A DNA stretch of 64,000 nt from positions 1 through 64,000 of the forward strand of contig NZ_JALGRF010000004.1 of NCBI RefSeq assembly GCF_022815725.1, in the 5' to 3' direction. The stretch comes from Streptomyces sp. APSN-46.1. GTDB lineage: Bacteria; Actinomycetota; Actinomycetes; Streptomycetales; Streptomycetaceae. The first letter of the stretch is position 1, and every line of letters starts with the position of its first letter. The notes beneath the pieces were generated by a model. It saw only the letters and a program-made list of their open reading frames with translations, searched no databases and was not told where the DNA came from. Made by a program: the position numbers and the translations under genes. Positions 29,438 to 37,696 of this stretch are shown here, piece by piece.

Positions 29438-31306
29438 TCAGCAGACCTCGGCGAGCCTGCGGGTTTCGAGACCGTGTGCGAAGAGGCGGACCAGGGGATG
29501 CATCCGGTACTGGGTCAAAGGCGTGGTGTCGAGCAGGGCGGCGTCCGCGAGGTCCTCCAGGACCTCCTCGGCGATCTCCTCGGGGAGTCCGAGGGCCGTG
29601 GCCGCGAGCGCCCGGGAGAACGTGGGCCGGCCGAGCAGCGCGAGCCGCCGCAGCGCGTCGTGGGCCTCCTCGGGCAGCCGCCACATGGAGGACTGCAGGG
29701 ACCGCGCGACGTCGAGGTCCCCGACGCGCAGTTCCCGCAGGCGGGAGGAGGGGTCGTGGAGCCGCTGCGCGAGGCGTGCGACGGTCCAGTGCGGGCGGAC
29801 GGCCAGCCGGGAGCCGAGGATCCGCAGGGCCAGCGGCAGACCGCCGCAGTACGCCGCCAACTCGCGTGCCGCGTCGAGTTCTTCGGCGATGCGCTCGGGA
29901 CCGGCGATCTCGGCGAGCAGCGCCAGCGAGTCGTCCGCCGGCAGGGGCCGTACGGGGATGTGCCGGCCGGTGACGGTCACCAGCGGCGTCTGGCTCGTGA
30001 TGAGGACGGCGGCCTCCGGCGTATTGGGCAGCAGCGCGTCCACCTGGAGGCAGGACACCGCGTTGTCCAGCAGGATCAGCAGCCGCCGGCCGGCGGTGCG
30101 GGAGCGGTAGAGGCGGACCAGGTCGGTGAGGTCGGTGAGGTCGCCGGCGCGCTGCTCGGCGCCGCCCGGTTCGCCCAGCGCGCGCAGGAGTTCCACGAGG
30201 ACGGCGCCCGGGTCCTTCGGCGTGCCGTCGGGGTGGCACAGGCTCGCGTGGAGCTGCCCGTCCGGGAAGTGGGCGTGCGCGGCGTGCGCGGCCCGTACGG
30301 CCAGGGCGGTCTTGCCCACGCCGGCCATGCCGGTCAGCAGTACGCGCCGGGGCCGGCCCGCCGGGTTCGGGGCCAACGCGGCGGCCAGTGAGCGGAGTTC
30401 GGGCTCCCGGCCGGTGAAGCCGACCGCGTCCGGGGGAAGCATGGCGGGGGCGGCGCTCCGCTCCCGGGCCGCGACCGCGACCGCGAGGGCAGGGGCGGGG
30501 GCGGAGACGGCGGGGACGGGGGCGGCCACGGCTCCCCCGGTGATCGGGGCGGCGGAGGCGGGAACGGGACTCAGGTCCAGGTCGTTGTTGAGCACGCCCT
30601 GGAAGGCGAGGTTCAGCGCGGAGCCCGGATCGACGCCCAGCTCCTCGGCGAGCAGCTTGCGGCCGGCGTGGTAGACGTGCAGGGCGTCGGCCTGCCGGCC
30701 GGACCGGTAGAGGGCGGTCATCAGCTGCGCCCGCAGCCGCTCCCGCATCGGGAACTTGCCGACGAGGTCGGTGAGTTCGGAGACCAGCTGACGGTGCCTG
30801 CCGAGCTCCAGGTCGGCGTCGATCCGGTGCTCCAGGACGGCGGCCCGGTTCTCCTCCAGGTACGGGAGCTCGGCCTCGGCCAGCTGCGGGGTGACATTGG
30901 CCAGGGCCTGGCCCTGCCACAGGTCCAGGGCGTCGCGGAGCAGCTCACCGGCCTGGTGGTAGCGGCGCTCGGTGAGCGCCTGCTGCCCGAGGCGGGCCAG
31001 CCGCTGGAACTCCTCGATGTCGAGCTGGGCGCCGTGGGTGACGAGCTGGTAGCCGGGCTGGCGGCGGATGAGCGAGACCTCGCCGCCGAGCAGGCGGCGC
31101 AGCCGGGACACGTAGGTGTAGATCTGGGCGTTCCTGGTGGCCGGCGGTTCCCAGCCCCACAGCATCTCCGTCAACCGGTCGTCGGAGACGACTTCCCCCC
31201 GGTCGAGCAGCAGCGTGGCGAGTACGGTGTGCATCTTCGTGCCGGACAGGGCGATGCGAGCGGTGTCCTGTTCGGCTGTGACTGGTCCGAGCAACCTGAA
31301 TTTCAT
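29438..31306 (-). CDS. SARP-family transcriptional activator with NB-ARC domain
   Basis: 622 residues. An N-terminal winged helix (MKFRLLGPV to SRLRRLLG, about 1-95), a bacterial transcriptional activator domain (about 100-245), then an NB-ARC-type ATPase (about 300-560) with Walker A GMAGVGKTA and Walker B LLILLDNAV. This is the AfsR-like arrangement with a short C-terminus and no clear TPR array. ATG follows a GGGGGGAC ribosome-binding site. SARPs activate antibiotic operons by binding direct heptamer repeats with an 11-bp period, and exactly such an array lies upstream of the DAHP synthase gene at 37.55 kb, so it is the likely activator of the 3-hydroxyanthranilate operon. Confidence 0.92.
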   Translation of the reverse strand: MKFRLLGPVTAEQDTARIALSGTKMHTVLATLLLDRGEVVSDDRLTEMLWGWEPPATRNAQIYTYVSRLRRLLGGEVSLIRRQPGYQLVTHGAQLDIEEFQRLARLGQQALTERRYHQAGELLRDALDLWQGQALANVTPQLAEAELPYLEENRAAVLEHRIDADLELGRHRQLVSELTDLVGKFPMRERLRAQLMTALYRSGRQADALHVYHAGRKLLAEELGVDPGSALNLAFQGVLNNDLDLSPVPASAAPITGGAVAAPVPAVSAPAPALAVAVAARERSAAPAMLPPDAVGFTGREPELRSLAAALAPNPAGRPRRVLLTGMAGVGKTALAVRAAHAAHAHFPDGQLHASLCHPDGTPKDPGAVLVELLRALGEPGGAEQRAGDLTDLTDLVRLYRSRTAGRRLLILLDNAVSCLQVDALLPNTPEAAVLITSQTPLVTVTGRHIPVRPLPADDSLALLAEIAGPERIAEELDAARELAAYCGGLPLALRILGSRLAVRPHWTVARLAQRLHDPSSRLRELRVGDLDVARSLQSSMWRLPEEAHDALRRLALLGRPTFSRALAATALGLPEEIAEEVLEDLADAALLDTTPLTQYRMHPLVRLFAHGLETRRLAEVC

Positions 31307-31404
31307 GTCCCCCCCGAGTGACGGTGAAATACGCCGGATCACGGCTTCACCATTCTCGGAGCGATCCACGCGCGGGACAGATGTCGGCTCTGTCAAGACA
31401 CTGC

Positions 31405-31424
31405 GGTGGCAGCTGCCTGCCACC
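31405..31424. promoter_or_regulatory. Inverted repeat upstream of SARP gene
   Basis: GGTGGCAG and CTGCCACC, perfect 8-bp arms around CTGC, about 100 bp before the SARP start. A TTGACA hexamer (minus strand, in about 31,391-31,400) lies next to it, but no clear -10 box is seen. Candidate operator controlling the SARP gene; the tight loop also fits an RNA hairpin. Confidence 0.35.
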
Positions 31425-31497
31425 GGAGTCACGCTTGAGCGGGACGCGAGCCAGAACCACGCCAATTCCACGTGGTCTAAAAAGCATTGACGCACCA

Positions 31498-32019
31498 TCA
31501 CGCCACCGCCATCACGGACGCACGTACCAGCCGCACGGGCGGAACGGCCACGGCCGGCTCGGGTACCGGCGCGGAGGCGAAGACCACGAACCGCAGCGCC
31601 GCGAACCGCGCGACACCCGCCAGGGCGGAGGCCAGCAGGTAGACGGCCTGCGCGAGCAGCGCGCTCGGCGCCGGCACCAGGGCGTGGAGGGCGAGCAGCG
31701 CCCCGGTGGTGAACAGGTAGCCCACGGCCGCGGTCAGCGCCGACTGCAGGTGCTCGCGGCGGCCGGGGCGGGAACCGCCGGGGCGGGAACCGCGGAAGGT
31801 GAACCGGCCGTGAAGCTCGGTGGCGACCACCGTGGAGACCACCGCCACCACCGCGTTGGCCACCGCGAGCGGCAGCCGGCCCGCCGCCAGCAGCAGCGCG
31901 CCGCTGGACAGCAGGCCCACGCCGCCGCCGCAGACGACGAAGCGCACGAAGGCCATCACCGGCCCGACGGGCTCGGGAGCGGCGGTCCCGCTGCTGGTGT
32001 AAGAGGCGGTTAAGGTCAC
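31498..32019 (-). CDS. GtrA-like membrane protein
   Basis: 173 residues from GTG 32,019. Four membrane helices with the GtrA pattern: FVRFVVCGGGVGLLSSGALLL at the start and RFAALRFVVF in the last helix. GtrA-family proteins are associated with flipping or transfer of polyprenyl-linked sugars. If this start is right, codon 3 is TTA, making translation bldA-dependent. It lies upstream of the SARP gene on the same strand, 191 bp away. Its link to the cluster product is unclear. Confidence 0.72.
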   Translation of the reverse strand: MTLTASYTSSGTAAPEPVGPVMAFVRFVVCGGGVGLLSSGALLLAAGRLPLAVANAVVAVVSTVVATELHGRFTFRGSRPGGSRPGRREHLQSALTAAVGYLFTTGALLALHALVPAPSALLAQAVYLLASALAGVARFAALRFVVFASAPVPEPAVAVPPVRLVRASVMAVA

Positions 32020-32075
32020 GACACGACTGTGCCGGACCGGATGGCACCCACCCATCGGGCTCACGGTGGATCCGC

Positions 32076-32226
32076 GAACCCCGATCCCCTAGGGCGCGCT
32101 CGGGGTTCCCCCTACCTCCGCGCCTCAGGGACCCGGCTCCCGCCGCAGCGCCCGTACGGCATGTGACCTGGTACGCGTCGGTGGCGCCACCGCCCCGGGC
32201 GCCGCCCCGTGTGGTGGCGCCACCAC
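32076..32226. promoter_or_regulatory. Palindromes in divergent region before transposase-like gene
   Basis: The 394-bp gap between the GtrA-like and transposase-like genes contains no gene but holds three structures. An inverted repeat GAACCCCGA/TCGGGGTTC spans 32,076-32,108. A perfect 12-bp palindrome GGTGGCGCCACC at 32,180-32,191 recurs at 32,213-32,224, extended there to a 16-bp perfect palindrome. The two copies are 33 bp apart, close to three helical turns, as expected for cooperative binding on one DNA face. The binding protein is unknown. Confidence 0.45.
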
Positions 32227-32413
32227 CGGCCCCCGAACGGCCCCGCCGGAGCGGCGTCCGTTCAGCCCTCGCGCGCGCCCCGGGTGGCCGGAACGCGCGC
32301 TCCTCCGCCCAGGTGTGTGACGGGCGCACCTGGGCAAGCCGCCGCCCCGGACAGCACGGTGGAGGCCCGTGGAATCCAGCGGGCGATCCGACAGACGACG
32401 GGGAGACGTGGAG

Positions 32414-33592
32414 ATGCAGCTCGTATACGAAGAACACGAAGCACAGGTCGGCCACCGGGTGCCGGACGGGGCCCTGGGCCGGCTGTGCGCGGAGATCTTC
32501 GCGCCGCTGCCGCGCAGCGACCAGCGGCGCAAGGGCGAGCTGTACCTGCGCGGGCTGCTGTCGGCGGGCGGCCGCAAGTCGATGCGGAACATCGCCACCC
32601 ACGTCGGCGACCGCGCGGCGGAACAGAGCCTGCACCACTTCATCTCGGCCTCCACCTGGGACTGGAACCCGGTACGCGCCGCGCTCGCCCAGTACCTGGA
32701 GCGAACCCTGCGCCCCCGCGCCTGGGTGGTGCACCCCGTCGTCATACCCAAGGCGGGCCGGCACACGGTGGGGGTCGCCCGCCGGTTCGTGCCCCGCCTC
32801 GGCCAAGTGGTCAACAGCCAGGAGGCGTTCGGCGTCTGGGCCGCCAACGAGGAGACGAGCAGCCCGGTCACCTGGCGGCTCACGCTCTCCGAGGACTGGC
32901 GGGACGGCGACCGGCTCGGCCCCGCGCCGGTCCCGGACGACGCGCGGCTCGCCGCGACCCCGCTGGAGTGCGTGGCCGGCGCCGCGTCCGAGGTGCGGTC
33001 CTGGACGGGCGGCACGCCGCGCCCGGTCGTCGCGGACCTCCCGGACATCAGCCCGGCCGCCGTGGCCCGGAGCTTCGCGGCCGCCGGGATGCCCTACCTG
33101 GCGTCCGTCCACGGCTCCACCGCCGTGGTCCCGGCGGCCCCGGCCGTCCTCGGCCACGACGGCCGCGGCACCTCGGCCCATCAGCTCCTGCGGATGGTAC
33201 GGACGCTGCGGCGCCCGGTGACCTGGTGCGACCCGGCGAGCCCGGCGAGCCGTACGAGCCTGGTCGCCGGCGTCCGGGTACGCCTGCCCGGAGTCCACCG
33301 GCCGCTGTTGCTGCTGGGCGAGTGGACGGGCCCGAGCGGCTGGCCGCAGCGCTGCTGGCTCACCGACATGACCGAGGTGCCGTGGGGTGCGCTGCTGCGC
33401 CTGGCGAAGCTGACGCACCGCGTCGAGACCGACTTCTCCGAGGTCGCCACCCACGTGGGCGTCGTGGACTTCGAGGGCCGCTCGTTCGGTGGCTGGCACC
33501 GGCACACGACGCTCGCCTCGGCCGCGCACGTCCTGTCCGCCGAGTACCGCGACCGCGACCCGCACCCTCAGCCGATGGCCCGGCCGGCCTGA
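32414..33592 (+). CDS. Domesticated IS701-type transposase-like protein
   Basis: 392 residues from ATG 32,414; GTG 32,369 is possible. It aligns by eye with IS701-family transposases: LPRSDQRRKGELYLRGLL near the start, IPKAGRHTVGVARRF in the middle, and VDFEGRSFGGWHRHTTL near the end. The first catalytic position, normally the IDDT motif, reads VHPV (H107, P108), so the DDE triad is broken; VVADL and FEGRS keep the other two acidic positions. No terminal inverted repeats or target duplication were found. Such proteins occur beside streptomycete antibiotic regulators, so a DNA-binding or regulatory role is more likely than transposition. Its 3' end overlaps the convergent regulator gene by 25 bp. 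Confidence 0.78.
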   Translation: MQLVYEEHEAQVGHRVPDGALGRLCAEIFAPLPRSDQRRKGELYLRGLLSAGGRKSMRNIATHVGDRAAEQSLHHFISASTWDWNPVRAALAQYLERTLRPRAWVVHPVVIPKAGRHTVGVARRFVPRLGQVVNSQEAFGVWAANEETSSPVTWRLTLSEDWRDGDRLGPAPVPDDARLAATPLECVAGAASEVRSWTGGTPRPVVADLPDISPAAVARSFAAAGMPYLASVHGSTAVVPAAPAVLGHDGRGTSAHQLLRMVRTLRRPVTWCDPASPASRTSLVAGVRVRLPGVHRPLLLLGEWTGPSGWPQRCWLTDMTEVPWGALLRLAKLTHRVETDFSEVATHVGVVDFEGRSFGGWHRHTTLASAAHVLSAEYRDRDPHPQPMARPA

Positions 33593-35522
33593 TCGTGGCG
33601 TCGCCCGAGCAGGGCGCGGCGGGTGCGCTGCATCTGGAGGGCCAGCTGCACCTCCAGTGCCTGCGCGGGCTCCAGCCACTCCGGCCCCAGCAGTTCGCTG
33701 ATGCGCTCCAGCCGCCGCGAGACGGTGTTGGGGTGGACGTGCAGGCTCTCGGCGGCACGCGTCGGGCTGCCGGCCGAGGCGAAGTACGCCTCCAGGGTGC
33801 GGGCGAGCTCGGTGCGCTGCTGGGCGTCGTATTCCAGTACGGGCCCGATGGTGCTGTTGATGAACTGGCCCGTGTTGGGGCTCTCGGAGAGCAGCAGCCC
33901 GAGGAAGCCCAGCTCGCGCGGGGAGGCCGTGCCGCCCGTACCCCCCAGCGCCGTCAGCGCGTCGAGGCAGCAGCGGGCCTCCTGGTACGTGCCGCTGATG
34001 GCCGTCAGGTCCTTGACCGGGCCGGCCGTGCCCACCGTCACCGGGTGGCCCAGCGCCGTGGACAGCTCGTCGGAGACGGCGCGCGCCGCCGTTCCCGCGT
34101 CGGTGCCGGGCAGCATCAGGACGACGCAGCCGCCCTCGACGCCCTTGAGGCCGGACAGCTGGTGGGTGTACGAGGACGCCCAGATGACGGCCCGGCCCAG
34201 GGAGCCGCCCTCGGGGCGGGCGACGACGACCACGTACGGGCCGTTCAGGTCCACCCCGAGGCGCCGGGCGCGTTCGGCGAGCTTGGCCGCCGACCCGTTG
34301 CCCTTGAGGAGGTCGTTGAAGAGCTCGTCGCGCACCTGACCCTCGGCGGCGGCCGCGCTGCGCCGCATCAGCAGCACCAGGGCGGTGACCTGGGCCACCA
34401 GCGCCAGGAGCTGGTTGCGGTGCGCGGTGTCGGCCTCCGCCGCCGCGCCGCGCGCGTCCGGGGCCAGCAGGAGCGTGCCGAGCATCTCCTGGCCGGCGAC
34501 GGCCGGGGCGATCCAGATGCCGCCCGCCGAGCGGACCGGGCGGCGTTCGGTGTGGGCGTCCAGTGAGGTCGCGCGGATCTCGCTCTCGTCGAGCTCGGGG
34601 AACTCCCCGGCGGCGTCCAGGTCCCGGCCGCGTGGTCGCGTATCAGCACGGAGCCGCCCAGCAGGGTGGCGGCCTCGGTGGCCAGGGCGGGCAGGCCGCC
34701 GCCTTCGAGCACCACGTCGATCAGCTTGCCGTGGACCCTGCGCAGGTGGTGCTCGGCGGCGGAGGAGCTCATGGCGCGGGAGGTGTTGAGCTCCAGGCCC
34801 GCGACCTCGTTGCGGACCTGGTCCAGCAGCCGGGTCTTCTCGATGGCCACGGCGGCGAGGTCGGCGAGCGAGCTCATCAGCGAGAGCTCGTCCGGGTCGA
34901 AGTGCCGGATGCCGCGGCCGGCGACGTACAGGTTGCCGAGCGCGCTGTCCTCGTGGCACAGCGGAACCGCCATCAGCGCGTGCAGGCCCTCGGCGCGCAC
35001 CACGTCGTCGATGACATCGGAGTGGACGAACGATTCGTCGCGGAGGTAGTCGGCCGTCCAGAACGGCGCGGAGCGCTGGTGGGCCTGCCTGCCGATGCCG
35101 CCGGCCATCGGGACGGCGAAGCCCACGGTGATCGCCGAGGTGTGGCCGTCGGCGGCGCGGACGTACGAGACGCCCTCGTCGGGCGCGTGGAACGTCACCC
35201 AGGACATGTCGAGCCCCAGCAGCAGCCGGGCCCGCCGGGTGATGACTTTGAGCAGCGCGTCGAGGTTGTACGGAAGGGTGAGGTCCCGTGCCGTGTCGAC
35301 CAGGGCGCTCAGCCCCGCCTCGCGCTGCTGGCGCCGGGCGAACAGGCTGCGGATGCTCAGCGAGAGGTCCTTCGCCCTGGTCAGCTGATCGAGTTCCGCC
35401 GCGTCCGCCCCGGCGTCACGGGCGGAGCGGACCAGCCGCTCGAACTCCTCCGTGTGCGCCTCCCGAGCCAGCAGCTCCAGCATCCCGGACACTTCCGCGT
35501 ATGGCTGTCGGCGTTCCGGCAT
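33568..35522 (-). pseudogene. GAF-PucR/CdaR-type regulator with internal frameshift
   Basis: Two frames together form one regulator of about 650 residues. The N-terminal frame (ATG 35,522) has a GAF domain (about 85-235, LLKVITRRARLLLGLDMSW to AVAIEKTRLL). It loses sense after SVLIRDHAAG, while another frame resumes with RDLDAAGEFPELDESE and runs to the stop, ending in the PucR-type helix-turn-helix (TRAAESLHVHPNTVSRRLERI). The break is at about 34,624-34,630 in GTCCCGGCCG; one extra base would restore the frame. The downstream half shows no decay, so either the mutation is very recent or it is a sequencing error in a G/C run. It is divergent from the methyltransferase gene and could regulate it. 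Confidence 0.75.
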
Positions 35523-35730
35523 CACATTCGCCCCCCTCAAGGCCCCTCAAGGTCAACATTCTGCAAAAGGAAGAGTGCCAGGTCAGATGGGGCGGAGTGT
35601 GTCTGGGGCACCACCAGGTGTGAACGACTCTGTTGCCGGGCCACCTTCTGGCGGACCGCCTCCGGACGATAAACCTGTGGAGCAGTGCCGTGACCAGGCG
35701 CTCTTCCGAAAGTTCTTTACAAGGGGTCCG

Positions 35731-36459
35731 ATGACGCAGGTCCAGAGTTTCGAGCGCTCGATCCACCGCAGCCGTATGTCGCTGACCCGGCCCGACAGGC
35801 CGAAGCTCTTCACGATGTGCGGACGTGAGTGGGATCTGCTGGATGAGGTGTTCGCGCCCGTGTTCTCCCCGTCCACCGGTATCGCGCTGGAATTCCTCGG
35901 CTTGAACGAGCCGGCCGCCGCCGCGCCCGCCGGGGGCTCCTTCCTGGAAATCGGCTGCGGTTCCGGAGTGACGGCGGTCATGGCCGCACTGGCCGGATTC
36001 CATCGGGTCGTCGGCTCCGACATCAGCCCGCGGGCGGTGGAGAACACGGCCGTCAACGCCGAGCGCCACGGGGTGAACGACCGGCTCAGCGCCGTCCACA
36101 GCGACCTGTTCTCCGGCCTGGCCGAGAACGAGCGGTTCGACACCGTCTTCTGGAGCTCCAACTACGTGATGGCGCCGGAGAGCTACGAGTACAAGTCGGT
36201 CCACGAGCGCGCGTACGTGGACACCGGCTACCGCGCCCACCGCCGCTACCTGGAGCAGGCGCCGCGCTGGCTCACCCCGACCGGGTCGGCGCTGCTGCAC
36301 TTCAGCGACCGGGGCGACCTGCCCGCGCTCCACCGGATCGCCGAGGAGACCGGGCGGGAGCTGCGGACGCTGCGCGCCCAGCGGGTGCGCGAGGGCGAGT
36401 ACGGCCAGGACATGGTCGAGCACATGCTGATCGAGATCCGGCCTGCCGGCGGACGGTGA
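35731..36459 (+). CDS. Class I SAM-dependent methyltransferase
   Basis: 242 residues from the ATG after AAGGGG. Motif I is LEIGCGSG (about 71-78), followed by the acidic end of strand 2 (GSDIS). FDTVFWSSNYVMAP stands where HemK/PrmC-type enzymes have NPPY, so it is closest to small-substrate relatives of that group, but the Asn-Pro-Pro-Tyr motif is gone. It stands alone on the plus strand, convergent with the transaldolase-like gene and divergent from the broken regulator. It may O-, N- or C-methylate the hydroxyanthranilate-derived product; that is inference from location. Confidence 0.82.
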   Translation: MTQVQSFERSIHRSRMSLTRPDRPKLFTMCGREWDLLDEVFAPVFSPSTGIALEFLGLNEPAAAAPAGGSFLEIGCGSGVTAVMAALAGFHRVVGSDISPRAVENTAVNAERHGVNDRLSAVHSDLFSGLAENERFDTVFWSSNYVMAPESYEYKSVHERAYVDTGYRAHRRYLEQAPRWLTPTGSALLHFSDRGDLPALHRIAEETGRELRTLRAQRVREGEYGQDMVEHMLIEIRPAGGR

Positions 36460-36481
36460 CCCGGCCGCCGCACGGCGAAGG

Positions 36482-37438
36482 TCAGGGCCTGAGCGTCCAG
36501 GAGCGCCGGAGGCGGTCGAGTTCCGCCGCCTCCAGTTCCCGCGCCACGTCCGCCATGCGGATCCCGAGCCCGTCGAGCGCGTCCAGCGCCCGGCGGGCTT
36601 CCGCATGCGCGTTCAGCAGCGTGTCCCCGCGCAGCTGCTCCGCCGCGGCGGCCGCCTCCAGTACGCCCCTGGTCACGGCCTGCGCCGTGTTCCACCCGAC
36701 GAGCGAGCTGACGTGCCGGGGCCGCACCTCGGTCCACAGCAGTCCCGGCGGCGCCGCACCGGCCACCCGGAGCACCCGCCACCACTCACCGCCGAGCCGC
36801 TGCTCCCGCACCCGGTACAGCTGACGGGCCACCGCCACGGCGGCCGTGTCCCGGGCCCCGGCGGCCGTCACCCCGGGGTTCGCCGAACCGGGGTTCGCCG
36901 GCGCCGCGAGCCGGGAGTTGACCTCCGCGTCGAGCACGCCGACCGGCACCGAGGTCACGACCGCGATCCGCCGTAGCCACAGCCCCCTGGACAGGGCCCG
37001 CTCCATTCCGGCGAGATAGGCGCCGAGGACCTCCTCGTACCGCTCGGCCGAGAAGATCAGGTCCGCGTGCACGCTGATGCCCAGGGAAAGGCACTCCTCC
37101 AGCGCGGCGAGTCCGGCGCCGGTCGCCGGAATGCGGATGAGCAGATTGGGCCGCCCCACGTCGCCGTGAACGGATCGGGCCGCGGACACCATGGATTCCG
37201 CATCGTGCCCGAGCCAGGGATCCACCGGCACGGAAACCCGCCCCTGCCGTCCTCCGCTTTCCACGAAGGCATTCCCCAGTGCATCGCAGGCCCGGCGGAC
37301 GGTTTCCAGGGCGAGAACCGGCGCCACCGCGCCGTGAAAACCCGGAATGAATTCCTCCCCGTCGGCCACGGTCATCCAGGGCGAAACCCCTTCGGCAGCA
37401 AGCCGCTTCAGCAGCCCGATGGCCGGTTGTCTCAGCAT
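36482..37438 (-). CDS. Transaldolase-like protein lacking the Schiff-base lysine
   Basis: 318 residues from ATG 37,438; GTG 37,483 is an alternative, but it has no ribosome-binding site and overlaps a TTGACA-like box. The fold is recognisable: GRVSVPVDPWLGHDA, RPNLLIRIPAT, GISVHADLIFSAERY. In active actinobacterial transaldolases the middle motif reads LIKIPAT; here the Schiff-base Lys is R102. The upstream TTNP motif is also absent. Transaldolase would supply erythrose-4-phosphate for the adjacent DAHP synthase, so a copy here makes sense, but as read this protein should not form the usual enamine. It may be non-catalytic or use other chemistry. It is divergent from the DAHP synthase operon. 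Confidence 0.8.
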   Translation of the reverse strand: MLRQPAIGLLKRLAAEGVSPWMTVADGEEFIPGFHGAVAPVLALETVRRACDALGNAFVESGGRQGRVSVPVDPWLGHDAESMVSAARSVHGDVGRPNLLIRIPATGAGLAALEECLSLGISVHADLIFSAERYEEVLGAYLAGMERALSRGLWLRRIAVVTSVPVGVLDAEVNSRLAAPANPGSANPGVTAAGARDTAAVAVARQLYRVREQRLGGEWWRVLRVAGAAPPGLLWTEVRPRHVSSLVGWNTAQAVTRGVLEAAAAAEQLRGDTLLNAHAEARRALDALDGLGIRMADVARELEAAELDRLRRSWTLRP

Positions 37439-37481
37439 GCGGCGAGCGTAGGAGGACGCTTCAGGCCTGAACAGAATGCGC

Positions 37482-37576
37482 ACAACTTGTTGTCAAGTCG
37501 GCCCATTTCATGCGTCCGCACCGCGATGCAACGGCCTGTTCAGGCCACTCCACGGCCAGTCCACGGCCACTCCACC
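37482..37576 (+). promoter_or_regulatory. SARP-type triple 11-bp repeat and inverted repeats
   Basis: The region between the transaldolase-like and DAHP synthase genes holds three head-to-tail 11-mers: GCCACTCCACG (37,544), GCCAGTCCACG (37,555) and GCCACTCCACC (37,566), with two mismatches in all. An 11-bp period is the hallmark of SARP operators. Just upstream are the inverted repeats GGCCTGTTCAGGCC (37,533-37,546) and ACAACTTGTTGT (37,482-37,493). The start codon is about 120 bp downstream. The SARP encoded at 29-31 kb is the obvious candidate binder. Confidence 0.55.
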
Positions 37577-37696
37577 GGGACTTGACCAAGTGCCCACCAC
37601 ATGACGAAGTGGACCGCCGCCGGTGGTTCGCCCCACGGGCAGCTTCACAGACTCCTCGTGCATCTACGTCGGCAGGTTCGCACCGGGAGGTACCAC

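Noticed and set aside
32414..33592. Active insertion sequence
   Set aside because: No terminal inverted repeats or target-site duplication were found and the first catalytic Asp is missing.
31307..33679. Minus-strand extension of the SARP frame to about 1,413 residues
   Set aside because: The SARP family start (MKFRLLGPV) with a good ribosome-binding site is at 31,306; the upstream part overlaps the GtrA-like and transposase-like genes and has no domain.
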